64,000 nt of DNA from JAIBAJ01 sp965284645 (GCA_965284645.1 OZ260106.1:1860001-1924000); one strand, 5' to 3'. Positions 46,819-55,338 are shown, counted from the stretch's first letter. The notes: generated by a model from the sequence alone, not told the origin. Numbers and translations are program-made.

Positions 46819-47979
46819 ATGTCGGATTTACACAGCTCCCCCTCCAGTTTAATTGATGCCCAAAAGGATGCAGAATTAAAAAATATAGCCCAAAAAGTGC
46901 TTGAAGCTAAGCGGATTAGCCCGGCCGAAGGTGTTTTATTGTATGAAAAGGGAAGTCTAGGATTTCTAGGCTCTTTGGCCAATTATGTACGGGAGAAAAA
47001 AAATGGTGACAAGGTTTACTTTAACCGTAATATCCATATTGAACCTACCAACATCTGTGTGTTTGATTGTAAATTCTGCTCCTACAGCCGTCTTCTTAAA
47101 CATAAGGAAGAAGGGTGGGAATTAAGTGAAGAACAGATTCTAGATAAAATTAGGGCCTATAAAAATGAACCCATTACCGAAGTGCATATTGTTGGCGGTG
47201 TTCATCCCAAAATGGGACTTCATTATTTTGCTTCTTTGATAAAAAAGGTGAAGGAAATCCGTCCTGATTTGCATGTGAAAGCCTTTACTGCTGTGGAGTT
47301 GGATTATATGTGCCGCAAAGCCAAAGTTAGCTATGAGGAAGGACTAAGTATTTTGAAGGCACATGGTCAAGATAGCCTGCCAGGCGGTGGTGCCGAGATT
47401 TTCGATGAAACCATTCGAGAAGAAATTTGTGCCGATAAATGTACGGCTGCGGAATGGCTGGAAATACATGAAACAGCCCATAAATTGGGTATGCCCAGCA
47501 ATGCGACTATGCTTTACGGACATATTGAAAATTTTGCCCATCGCATTGATCACATGGAGCGACTCCGTCAATTGCAAGACAGAACAGGTGGGTTCAATAC
47601 CTTTATTCCTCTGAAGTTCCGCAACCAGGGCAATCAAATGAGCCATTTGTCAGAGGTTTCGCGCATTGAAGATTTAAGAAACTATGCGGTTTCAAGAATT
47701 TATATGGATAATTTCAGCCATGTAAAAGCCTATTGGCCCATGATTGGTCGCACCACAGCCCAAATGTCCCTCAACTTTGGTGTAGATGATATCGATGGAA
47801 CTATAGATGACACTACCAAAATTTACTCCATGGCCGGTAGTGAAGAACAAACGCCTGTTTTGACTACCGAACAATTGGTGCGACTTATCAAGGAAGCCGG
47901 AAGAAGACCCATTGAACGCGATACAGTATACAATGTGGTAAAGGATTATTCAAACGAGGTTTTTGAAATGGCCCAATAG
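46819..47979 (+). CDS. mqnE: Aminofutalosine synthase, radical SAM enzyme of the menaquinone pathway
   Basis: 386 residues. The radical-SAM cluster motif CVFDCKFCSYSR (CxxxCxxC) lies near residues 79-88, preceded by NRNIHIEPTNI. Later blocks HIVGGVHPKMG, DSLPGGGAEIFDETIR and ATMLYGHIENFAHRIDHM are those of MqnE rather than of the later radical-SAM enzyme MqnC. The enzyme joins 3-[(1-carboxyvinyl)oxy]benzoate and SAM to make aminofutalosine, so the organism uses the futalosine route to menaquinone. No other mqn gene is in the window. The start ATG 46819 lies six bases after the M43 protease stop. Confidence 0.93.
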   Translation: MSDLHSSPSSLIDAQKDAELKNIAQKVLEAKRISPAEGVLLYEKGSLGFLGSLANYVREKKNGDKVYFNRNIHIEPTNICVFDCKFCSYSRLLKHKEEGWELSEEQILDKIRAYKNEPITEVHIVGGVHPKMGLHYFASLIKKVKEIRPDLHVKAFTAVELDYMCRKAKVSYEEGLSILKAHGQDSLPGGGAEIFDETIREEICADKCTAAEWLEIHETAHKLGMPSNATMLYGHIENFAHRIDHMERLRQLQDRTGGFNTFIPLKFRNQGNQMSHLSEVSRIEDLRNYAVSRIYMDNFSHVKAYWPMIGRTTAQMSLNFGVDDIDGTIDDTTKIYSMAGSEEQTPVLTTEQLVRLIKEAGRRPIERDTVYNVVKDYSNEVFEMAQ

Positions 47980-47984
47980 GATTG

Positions 47985-48132
47985 TTTGGGGGTGCCCTTT
48001 TCGCCTTTAACCGTAGTGCATTTTTTGGGCATTTCCCCAGCGAAAAGGTCGGGCTATACGCTACAAGTCCTCGGCCCGCTGCGCTAAAGCTTCGCGGTCC
48101 TGTGGGCTTTTCGCTCCTATCCCTCACCCAAC
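47985..48132 (-). repeat. Structured intergenic element, copy 5 (SIE-5)
   Basis: Minus-strand copy beginning six bases after the mqnE stop. It has GAGGGATAGGAGCG, AAAAG/CTTG arms, CCCACAGG, GCCGAGGA and GCGTATAGCCCGACC. The apical arm forms a clean stem (GGACCGC / GCGGGCC). The closing helix has switched to GGGTG / CACCC where other copies have CGGGC / GCCCG, a striking double change. The 3' hairpin is CCTTTTCGCC... / GGCGAAAAGG. Confidence 0.75.
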
Positions 48133-48154
48133 GAAGCACAACCAGTGTACCCTG

Positions 48155-48340
48155 TTTAAACCCAAATTCAGCATTAGAAATCTATTACAGCTTCCAACTG
48201 CTTCAAATACAAGGATTTCAGAACAATTTTTGACTTCAAAATAGTTTACTATTCCTTCACCCAAAAATTAACCTGAAACCCTCGTCTTTATTGCATTTGA
48301 AAGCTTCATTACGATTTCTAATGCGTAATCTGGGTTAAAC
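48155..48340 (+). repeat. 184-bp MITE-like element, copy B
   Basis: Almost identical to 17712-17895, with two or three differing bases in the interior and ends. The termini are TTTAAACCCAAATTCAGC and GCGTAATCTGGGTTAAAC. It sits between two structured elements of the other family (copies 5 and 6) in the same 719-bp gap. Confidence 0.78.
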
Positions 48341-48424
48341 CCAACTAAATCAAGTAGTTCGGAATACTAAATCCTCCTATTGATAATCTGGGTTTAAGCA
48401 CGAACTATATGCAGGGGTGGTATT

Positions 48425-48647
48425 CCCGGGCAACGATAGAGCGAGGTAGCCCACAAGGATGCGCAAACCTGCACCTTTTCAAAAGCTTTTAAAGGCGAAG
48501 ATGTTTTTTCAACCCACGCATGGTGGATATTGCATTCGGTGCAGGTTTGGGCAGCCTGAGGACTACCCGCGAAAGCGTGACCCTGACGCCCATGCAGAAA
48601 GGTTAAATTCAACGTGAAATGCGGTATTGGCGGCAGGGGGCCCGCCT
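48425..48647 (+). repeat. Structured intergenic element, copy 6 (SIE-6), long-arm form
   Basis: Plus-strand copy of about 223 bp, longer than the others. It keeps CGGGCAACGATAGAGCGA, the GGTAG/CTACC helix, CCCACAAGG, CCTGAGGA, GCGTGACCC and the closing GGGGGCCCGCC. The extra length is all in the apical arm: an outer stem (AAACCTGCACC / GGTGCAGGTTT) around 64 bases. It ends about 50 bases before the pyrC-like stop. Confidence 0.75.
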
Positions 48648-48698
48648 AAAAAGTTTTAAAAAAAAAACCGAAAAGAGAAGGCGTAAACTCGAGTAGAA

Positions 48699-49937
48699 TT
48701 AAACAACCGTAGCCACCACCTTTCCTTGGAGATTTCGGCCCAGCACGGGTGAATTATGCGATTTTGATACGATTGCTGCCTTGGAAAACTCCCAAACCGA
48801 TTCAGTTTCGACGATTACAAAGGAGGCTTTTTGACCTTTTTCCAATGTTGGAAGCGCTAAACCTAGGATTTTACGGGGTTGAATGGCAATGAGATCAAGG
48901 ATTTTAGCAAGATTTAGATGCTGATGCAAGGAGGAATACACCTGGCCCCAAAAGCTTTCCAAACCAATAGCACCGTTGGCTGCATAGTCGAATTCTACAT
49001 CCTTAGCCTCGATACTTTCCGGACGGTGGTCGCTGCAAATGGCATCAATGGTTCCATCTTTTAAGCCTTGGATAAGTGCCAAACGGTCAGATTCAGTGCG
49101 AACCGGTGGTTTTAATTTTAAGTTTGAATTGAAATCGTAGAGGTCTTGATCGGTGAAGAACAGGTTGTGGGCAGCTACATCGCAGGTAATGGCCACACCA
49201 TTTGCCTTTGCTTTTCGGATGGCTTCAACCCCCTCTGCTGTGCTGATACAAGAGAAATGAATGCCGGTTTCTAAATATTCGCATAATGCAATATCGCGTG
49301 AAATGGCCAAATATTCAGCAATATTCGGTATTCCTTTCATGCCCAATTTGGTACTCATTTCACCTTCGTTCATCAGGCCCGAACTGCTTATTTCCTTGGT
49401 ATCCGGAAAGCTCATCACTTTAGCACCGATACCTTTGGCATATAAGAGGGCTCTTTGCATCAATCCGGGATCGGCAATGCTGCGTTTATGGTCGGTAAAG
49501 GCAATGGCTCCTCCTTGTTGCATATCGTAAAGTTCGGCCATTTCTTTTCCTTCCCTTGCGGCAGTAAGTGAGCCCGCCGGAAGGATTTCTAACTTGGACT
49601 GTTTGGTTCTGGATCGGATAAATTCAATTCCTTGTCTTGAATCTATAGCAGGTTTGGTATCGGGCATCAGGCAAACACCAGTAAAACCTCCTTTCAAAGC
49701 GGCATTTGCTCCACTTTCCAAGGTTTCGTTGGTTTCAAAACCAGGTTCTCCAAAATGTACATGTAAATCAAAAAAGCCTGGTGCGATATAGGCTTTACCT
49801 TCAAAACTTTTTCCTTCTAATCCCAAGTTGACCCCAATGTCTGTAAGGATTCCATTTTCTACTACAATATCAACTGTTTTCCCGTGGAAGGGCGATTGAG
49901 GATCAATAACTTCGAGTGATTTGTAAACGGATTTCAT
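48699..49937 (-). CDS. pyrC: Dihydroorotase-like protein (PyrC family), metal site altered
   Basis: 412 residues, amidohydrolase fold. The first metal motif is intact: DLHVHFGEPGFETNETLESG (H59, H61). The bridging-acid strand reads IAFTDHKRS (Asp149) and the catalytic strand ICSDHRPES (Asp303). Two further ligands of classical dihydroorotases are changed: the HxxH before STAEG reads HFSC (Cys230), and the usual PHHL reads AHNL (His257-Asn258). Several Bacteroidota carry such variants annotated as dihydroorotase, so this may be active with an altered site or be a non-catalytic partner as with inactive DHO-like subunits. It precedes the BatA-like gene transcriptionally in reverse order: that gene ends 10 bases before its start. 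Confidence 0.8.
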   Translation of the reverse strand: MKSVYKSLEVIDPQSPFHGKTVDIVVENGILTDIGVNLGLEGKSFEGKAYIAPGFFDLHVHFGEPGFETNETLESGANAALKGGFTGVCLMPDTKPAIDSRQGIEFIRSRTKQSKLEILPAGSLTAAREGKEMAELYDMQQGGAIAFTDHKRSIADPGLMQRALLYAKGIGAKVMSFPDTKEISSSGLMNEGEMSTKLGMKGIPNIAEYLAISRDIALCEYLETGIHFSCISTAEGVEAIRKAKANGVAITCDVAAHNLFFTDQDLYDFNSNLKLKPPVRTESDRLALIQGLKDGTIDAICSDHRPESIEAKDVEFDYAANGAIGLESFWGQVYSSLHQHLNLAKILDLIAIQPRKILGLALPTLEKGQKASFVIVETESVWEFSKAAIVSKSHNSPVLGRNLQGKVVATVV

Positions 49938-49947
49938 GGTTTTTTAC

Positions 49948-51978
49948 TTAAGTTTTCCAAAAACGGAGCAACAAAACTTCCAATAGCAGGAGGCAAAGAG
50001 CTGCGAATAGAAAGGATTTCCAGAGTTTGCTACCATGCCTTAATTCAGAAATTGAATTCGTCAGGTTTCGGGTATTGGCTTGGAAAATTTCAAAGTTTTT
50101 TACTCCGGCATCTTCCATCCATTTGTTAAGTTGAGCTTCTTCAACAAAACGCAGGTCGCTTTCGTTGCGTGAAAAGTTCAAGGAAATGTTGCCAATGGTA
50201 TCCGTTCCGTTCATTACCCAATAGTTTCCAGCTTTTTTTATTTGTCCGTGAATGTTGATTCGGAGTTTATTGTCTTCTGTAGTTTGTTCAGGTATGAATG
50301 CAAAGCCTTGACTACCCACTACTTTTACGGAGGTTTCGGATTTGGTAGTTGGAGGCATTAAATCAAAATGGTTGTTTTCAGAAATTTCCTGGTAGGGTTC
50401 GTTTTGGTGAACACTGTTCAAACCGATATTATAAAAGGTTGGAACAAAAAGGGCATGTTTGGTAAGGTTACCGGATCGTTCGTCAAGTGGGGAGCAAAGG
50501 ACATAGGAATTGGAGGTACTTGCTTTCAGGAGGTAACTATCGCCATTGGCCAATCCAAGGAGTTTTTCAGCTGAACCATTTGCACCGGCAGGATAATGGA
50601 ATTTTATGATTGGCAAGTCCACATTTGGATCCTTTGTTGTAAAAACGAATTTATAGAGAAGGGATTGGTATTCAATCGATTTTACTTTGGTTTGGGTTGA
50701 ATCCGGAGCCGAAAAACTGGGTAGTTGAAGTTCTGAAAATAAGGAATTATAGGAGGGTAAATCAATGGATTGACTTGGAACCACCAATACACTATGACCG
50801 GATTTAGCAAAGCTGCTTATTTCTTGAATCAGTCCACTCGACAATTGCTTTAATTGGTGCAGAATAACCAAATCATTGTTTTTCAGTTCATCATACTTTA
50901 TGCTTCCAAGGGCTTGGGTTTGGTAGGTGAATCCCGCATCTGCTTTAAACAGGGCAGATATTGGTTTTGGTTCAAAGCCTTCATACACGCAAAGCACCTT
51001 TATCTTGGAGGCTACCGAAAAGGAGAAGAAAAATTCATCGTCATAAACGACAGGGAAATCTGTAATTTTTATTACGGCTTGGTAATAACCTGGCTTATCA
51101 ACCTTGAATTTTAAGGAGGAAGTGCTGGATTGTCCGGCCCCGATTGAAACCGATGCTAGGGCTTTTTGGACACCGTTTAAGCTTAGTTTTACAGGTACAG
51201 CTTCTCGGTTATCCTTGCTGTTATTTACCAAACGGATTTTCAATTCGGCTTCGGTTCCAGGTTGGGTTATTGGTGTTGAAAACCAACAACTATCTATATA
51301 TACGTTCGAAGCAGGATTAGCCTTTAATGGAACAAGAAAAACATGAGCATTGCTATCCAGTCCTTTCAAAGGTTTATCCAGCATATGGTTTTGAAAATCG
51401 GAAAGAATGTAAATGTCCTTACTTAAAGCACCTCCATCGGATAAGGCTTGGTCTTGGCGTTTTAGAATTTTGTCCAGGCCTTGACTTGAAGGTGATATTT
51501 TAAGGGCATCCAATTCTTTTTGAACCGCATCTTTATTGAGTAGATGCTGGTGTTTAGCCTCAAAGTCTTCGCTTAGCACTTGGAATTTATCGGCTGGTCC
51601 ATACGCTTTGAGAATATCATTGGCACGCAACAGAGCTCCATCGAAAAGGGTACCATTTTCGTCCACCTGTTCCATACTAAAGGAATTGTCGACAAAAACG
51701 CTGATGGATTTAACACTATCCCCGCTGCCGCTGGATTGGTTTTTTAAAAAAGGAAGGGCGAAAGCTAAAACGAGACAAGCAATGGCAAGAATTCTACAAG
51801 CCAGAACGAGGAGATGCTTTAGGCGGTTCTGGGTTTGTTTTTCGATTTTTATTTGTTTCAGAAAACGGATATCAGGGAAATAAACAGTTTTGAACCGTCT
51901 GAAATTAAATAAATGGATGATGATGGGAATCGCTACAGATAAAAGAGCAGCTAGGAATGCTGGATAAACGAAACTCAT
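49948..51978 (-). CDS. BatA-domain / vWA-like membrane protein
   Basis: 676 residues. It begins with the BatA N-terminal membrane domain (FVYPAFLAALLSVAIPIIIH then LFNFRRFKTVYFPDI) and a second helix (LVLACRILAIACLVLAFALP). A vWA-like domain follows with the MIDAS start VFVDNSFSME, then beta-rich periplasmic domains. A last helix (SFLFAALCLLLLEVLLLRFW) anchors the C-terminus. Bat proteins of Bacteroidota pair with MoxR ATPases; none lies here, but stand-alone BatA-like proteins occur widely. The start is ATG 51978; the frame open to 52053 would bury the first membrane segment. It is 10 bases upstream of the pyrC-like gene, so the two are probably co-transcribed. Confidence 0.85.
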   Translation of the reverse strand: MSFVYPAFLAALLSVAIPIIIHLFNFRRFKTVYFPDIRFLKQIKIEKQTQNRLKHLLVLACRILAIACLVLAFALPFLKNQSSGSGDSVKSISVFVDNSFSMEQVDENGTLFDGALLRANDILKAYGPADKFQVLSEDFEAKHQHLLNKDAVQKELDALKISPSSQGLDKILKRQDQALSDGGALSKDIYILSDFQNHMLDKPLKGLDSNAHVFLVPLKANPASNVYIDSCWFSTPITQPGTEAELKIRLVNNSKDNREAVPVKLSLNGVQKALASVSIGAGQSSTSSLKFKVDKPGYYQAVIKITDFPVVYDDEFFFSFSVASKIKVLCVYEGFEPKPISALFKADAGFTYQTQALGSIKYDELKNNDLVILHQLKQLSSGLIQEISSFAKSGHSVLVVPSQSIDLPSYNSLFSELQLPSFSAPDSTQTKVKSIEYQSLLYKFVFTTKDPNVDLPIIKFHYPAGANGSAEKLLGLANGDSYLLKASTSNSYVLCSPLDERSGNLTKHALFVPTFYNIGLNSVHQNEPYQEISENNHFDLMPPTTKSETSVKVVGSQGFAFIPEQTTEDNKLRINIHGQIKKAGNYWVMNGTDTIGNISLNFSRNESDLRFVEEAQLNKWMEDAGVKNFEIFQANTRNLTNSISELRHGSKLWKSFLFAALCLLLLEVLLLRFWKT

Positions 51979-52100
51979 TAAAAAGCAAAGGTATCTTTCC
52001 TTGGCATTCGATTGGGAAGTTTTTGGCAATTTGTTCTTAAAAATAATCAACAAGTTGTATCCTGTTTCAAAAAGAATCGTTTCTTAGCAAAAAAAAAGCT

Positions 52101-52871
52101 ATGAGATTGCTGTCATTTTCCCTTTTTGCAATTCTGCTACTTAGCTCATTTTCAGTTGAAAACAGGGCTGAGGGCATAGCTTGGTATGAACGTAGGGCAG
52201 AAGGAGCGAGTGGACTTCATGCCAGGCCTGATTATATTTTTAAGGCATTGGATTTATTCCAAAAGCAGTATGATCGAGGTGAGGATAAGGAAATAGCTGG
52301 CCTATATTTAATGCGTTGCCACAATTACATCGCACGATTTGTTGAAACAGAAATAGAAAAGAAGAGGCAAAGATTCGAGAAAACGAAACAGTTGGGTGAA
52401 TATTTGGTGAGGGTTTATCCTTCTTCGGCCGCCATTCGGTTTGAATATATTACCGGCATGGGTTTTTGGGGTGAATCGAATGGTATAATGAAATGTGCTA
52501 AGGATGGTTTGTTGGCCAAAATGAAAGGGCATACCGAGGAATTGATTAAAACTGATTCAATGTTTAATAATGCGGCTGGCTTCAAGATTTTGGGATTGCT
52601 CAATATTAAAGCACCTTATATCCCTTTTATGCTTACTTGGCCAAACGATAAAACTGGGTTTAAATTGGTGGAGAAGTCCTTGCGTTATTTTCCAAAAGAC
52701 CATGGCAACAATTTTTATTATGCAGAAACCTTGCTGGATATGGGGCAAAAGGAAAGAGCTAAACTGTATTTCAATGCCGTTTTAAATTTGCCTTGTAGGA
52801 AGGAATTGATGCTGGAAGACAGGGCATTTCAAGAAGATGCCCGCAAGATTTTGGCTAAATTGAACAACTAA
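52101..52871 (+). CDS. Exported TPR-like protein (256 aa), possibly TatT-like
   Basis: A signal peptide (RLLSFSLFAILLLSSFSVEN) is followed by an all-helical mature protein: YIFKALDLFQKQYDRGEDKE, CHNYIARFVETEIEKKRQRF, LGEYLVRVYPSSAAIRFEYI and LLDMGQKERAKLYFNAVLNL. Helix pairing resembles TPR units and, loosely, the TatT component of TRAP transporters, including an internal WGESNG stretch. No TRAP permease is nearby, so the TatT idea is weak. It is divergent from the BatA-like gene and followed by a clear terminator. Confidence 0.75.
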   Translation: MRLLSFSLFAILLLSSFSVENRAEGIAWYERRAEGASGLHARPDYIFKALDLFQKQYDRGEDKEIAGLYLMRCHNYIARFVETEIEKKRQRFEKTKQLGEYLVRVYPSSAAIRFEYITGMGFWGESNGIMKCAKDGLLAKMKGHTEELIKTDSMFNNAAGFKILGLLNIKAPYIPFMLTWPNDKTGFKLVEKSLRYFPKDHGNNFYYAETLLDMGQKERAKLYFNAVLNLPCRKELMLEDRAFQEDARKILAKLNN

Positions 52872-52902
52872 ATAAAGAATTTCGATTAAATATCCATAAA
52901 TT

Positions 52903-52946
52903 AAGCTTGGAAAACTTGGTCAATCCATGGTTTCCAAGCTTTTTTA
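52903..52946 (+). terminator. Intrinsic terminator after the TPR-like gene
   Basis: Perfect 11-bp stem AAGCTTGGAAA / TTTCCAAGCTT with a 17-base loop and a T-run; about 30 bases before the acyl-CoA dehydrogenase start. Confidence 0.8.
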
Positions 52947-52974
52947 ATTAAAATTGCACCCCAAATTTAAACCT

Positions 52975-54768
52975 ATGCCATCAAGCCTAATTGGAGGATC
53001 TTTTCTCCTTAAAAATACCAACCCAAAAGATGTTTTTATCGCCGAAGAATTTTCGGAAGAACAAAAAATGGTTTTTGACCTTGTAAAGGATTTTATGTTG
53101 CGCGAGGTGCATGGCATGGGACTTGAAAAGGTGGCGACCTTGGATGCAGAGAAAGACCGCGATAAAGTCTTGGAAATTTTCAGAAAGGCTTCAGAAGTAG
53201 GTCTTTGCGGTGTGTCAATTGATGAGCAATATGGTGGAATGGGATTGGATTTTAATACAGGTTTGCTTTACACCGAAGCATTATCCTTGGGCTTTTCATT
53301 TGCAACAACGATTGGTTGCCAAACTTCCATCGGCTCTTTGCCAATTGTGTGGTACGGAAATGATGCCCAAAAAGCCAAATATCTCCCGGGTATTGCCACT
53401 GGAGAATTGGCCTGCTCTTATTGTTTAACAGAGCCAAGTGCCGGTTCTGATGCCAATAGCGGAAAAACAAAGGCTGTTTTGAATGCCGAAGGAACACATT
53501 ATATATTGAATGGCCAGAAAATGTGGATTACCAATGGAGGATTTGCCGATGTATATATCGTTTTCGCCAAAATTGACAATGATGATAAGTTGTCTGCCTT
53601 TATCGTAGAAAAGAATTTTGGAGGAATTGATCTCGGAAAAGAAGAAAAGAAGATGGGTATCAAAGCTTCTTCAACAGTGCAGGTGTTTTTCAACAATTGC
53701 CCGGTTCCTAAAGAAAACCTACTTGGCGAGCGTGGAAAAGGATTTAACATGGCTTTGAACATCCTAAACAGTGGACGAATAAAAATTGCTGCCGGTGGAG
53801 TAGGAGGGATCAAGTTTGGTATGGAAAAAGTCATTGATTACGCCAATCAACGCATTCAATTTGGGGTGCCTATTTCAAGTTTCGGAGCCATGAAACAGAA
53901 AATCGGAAAGATGGCAGCTATGGCTTTTGTTTTGGAATCAGGTGTATACAGGATTGGAGCGGATGTTGACAAAAAGCATAAAGAACTTTTGGCTGGTGGT
54001 GCCTCGGGCAATGATGCCAAAATCAATGCTATGCGTGAGTATGCAATCGAATGTGCCATTTTAAAAATCCATGGTTCAGAAGCTATGTGCAATGCCGCCG
54101 ATGAATCCATTCAGATTTTTGGGGGCATGGGTTATTCAATGGAAACAGGCGTTGAAATGGCCTACAGGGATGCTCGAATCACTAAAATTTATGAAGGAAC
54201 CAACGAAATCAACCGAATGCTTTCCTTGGCTGAATTTTATAAACGTGGTTTCCAAACGAAAGAATTGGATATGAAAGCTGCAATGAAAGCCGTTCCAATG
54301 AGTATTTTAAATAATTGGAATCCGTTTTCGGGCGGCGGAGAATTTGGTAAAGAAATGGAATTGGTGAATAATTTGAAGACCGTATTTCTCATCATTACAG
54401 GTTCAGCCGGTGGTAAACTTAAAGCCAAACTTGTGGAGGAGCAAGAAATTGTGATGAACCTCGCTGATATTCTAGCCATGGCTTTCCTCGCCGAATCTGC
54501 TTTCTTGCGTGTGGCAAAGTTGAAAGGTAGCAAGGACGTTGATAAAAAGGAATTGTCTATAAAAATACAAATGGCCCAGTTGTTCCTGTATGATGCCCTT
54601 GAAACCGCTCGACTAGCTGCTAAAAATGCTATCGATAGCTATGCCGATGGATTTACAAAATGGTATATGCAAAAATTGGTGAATGGTTTGTTAAAATCTT
54701 ACGCCATCAATCCCAAGGACACCCGTCGCAACGTTGCGAATTTCTACATCGAAAAAGGGAAGTTTTAG
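52975..54768 (+). CDS. Acyl-CoA dehydrogenase family protein with C-terminal extension
   Basis: 597 residues. The acyl-CoA dehydrogenase core spans about 25-400: FSEEQKMVFDLVKDFMLREV, ACSYCLTEPSAGSDANSGKT (FAD-contact loop), LGERGKGFNMALNILNSGRI, QIFGGMGYSMETGVEMAYRD and ITKIYEGTNEINRMLSL. The last 180 residues form an extra helical region. This ~600-residue architecture is the VLCAD/ACAD9-like form that oxidises long-chain acyl-CoAs. The catalytic Glu is probably in YEGTNEINR, as in many long-chain enzymes. The start is ATG 52975, not TTG 52954. No other beta-oxidation gene is adjacent. Confidence 0.88.
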   Translation: MPSSLIGGSFLLKNTNPKDVFIAEEFSEEQKMVFDLVKDFMLREVHGMGLEKVATLDAEKDRDKVLEIFRKASEVGLCGVSIDEQYGGMGLDFNTGLLYTEALSLGFSFATTIGCQTSIGSLPIVWYGNDAQKAKYLPGIATGELACSYCLTEPSAGSDANSGKTKAVLNAEGTHYILNGQKMWITNGGFADVYIVFAKIDNDDKLSAFIVEKNFGGIDLGKEEKKMGIKASSTVQVFFNNCPVPKENLLGERGKGFNMALNILNSGRIKIAAGGVGGIKFGMEKVIDYANQRIQFGVPISSFGAMKQKIGKMAAMAFVLESGVYRIGADVDKKHKELLAGGASGNDAKINAMREYAIECAILKIHGSEAMCNAADESIQIFGGMGYSMETGVEMAYRDARITKIYEGTNEINRMLSLAEFYKRGFQTKELDMKAAMKAVPMSILNNWNPFSGGGEFGKEMELVNNLKTVFLIITGSAGGKLKAKLVEEQEIVMNLADILAMAFLAESAFLRVAKLKGSKDVDKKELSIKIQMAQLFLYDALETARLAAKNAIDSYADGFTKWYMQKLVNGLLKSYAINPKDTRRNVANFYIEKGKF

Positions 54769-54773
54769 AAAAT

Positions 54774-54818
54774 GAGAAGCTGAGAAAGATGGATTAATTT
54801 TTCCGGCTTCTCCTTTAT
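54774..54818 (+). terminator. Probable terminator after acyl-CoA dehydrogenase
   Basis: GAGAAGC...AGAAA pairs with TTTTC..GCTTCTC (54774-54812) a few bases after the stop; the T-tract is weak. Confidence 0.45.
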
Positions 54819-54968
54819 ATTCAATCAAAGGAATTCAAGTAGCTTTCAACATAACTGCCTGATTTATTTTGGTTTATGTGTGAGGCTGCCTTTCTAAATG
54901 GATGTTTAACGATCCTATGCCCAATGGATTAATTTACTAGGTCATATGCTGGTTTATAATGTTTATTT

Positions 54969-55121
54969 GGCGGGCCCCCAACCGCCTATGATCCTTCTAC
55001 CTTTTATAAACCATTTGCTGGGCGGTTGGGTCAGGCTATCGCTAATACTCCTCAGCTTGTAGCCCCCGAAAATGCAAGGGGGCTACAAGCTTGCGGGGTA
55101 TCACGCTCTATCCTTGCCCGA
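54969..55121 (-). repeat. Structured intergenic element, copy 7 (SIE-7)
   Basis: Minus-strand copy with CGGGCAAGGATAGAGCG, the GATAC/GTATT helix, CCCGC, GAGGA and GCGATAGCCTGACCC. Its apical arm is a perfect 14-bp stem (AGCTTGTAGCCCCC / GGGGGCTACAAGCT), unrelated in sequence to the other copies' arms. The 3' hairpin is ACCCAACCGCC / GGCGGTTGGG, and it closes with GCCCGCC. It lies between convergent genes. Confidence 0.78.
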
Positions 55122-55338
55122 CACCTCCGCATAGCATTCTACTGTGGCTGAGCCTTTGCTTTTCACTCCCCAGTTGTAAATGGAAACTATCCAATAAGCG
55201 GCATTTATACTTAAAACGGCCTAATATTATTGGATTTTAACTCCTTGTGAAATTCAGAATAGTAAAGGTATACAATTGGATAAATAAATAGATTTTCAAC
55301 TTTCTGAACACTACCAACTTTCTAATGCTGTAACAAGT
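55122..55338. repeat. Degenerate MITE-like remnant before tgt
   Basis: No gene. The right end, CTTTCTAATGCTGTAACAAG followed by TTTAAA, resembles the right terminus of the 184-bp element (TTTCTAATGCGTAATC..GGTTTAAA) and runs into the tgt stop codon. The interior no longer matches, so this is at best an old relative. Confidence 0.3.

Noticed and set aside
47888..48233. Short frames on both strands over structured element copy 5
   Set aside because: They translate a repeat whose other copies do not keep these frames open.
52101..52871. Firm TRAP-transporter (TatT) assignment
   Set aside because: The resemblance is limited to helical-repeat character, and no TRAP permease genes are adjacent.
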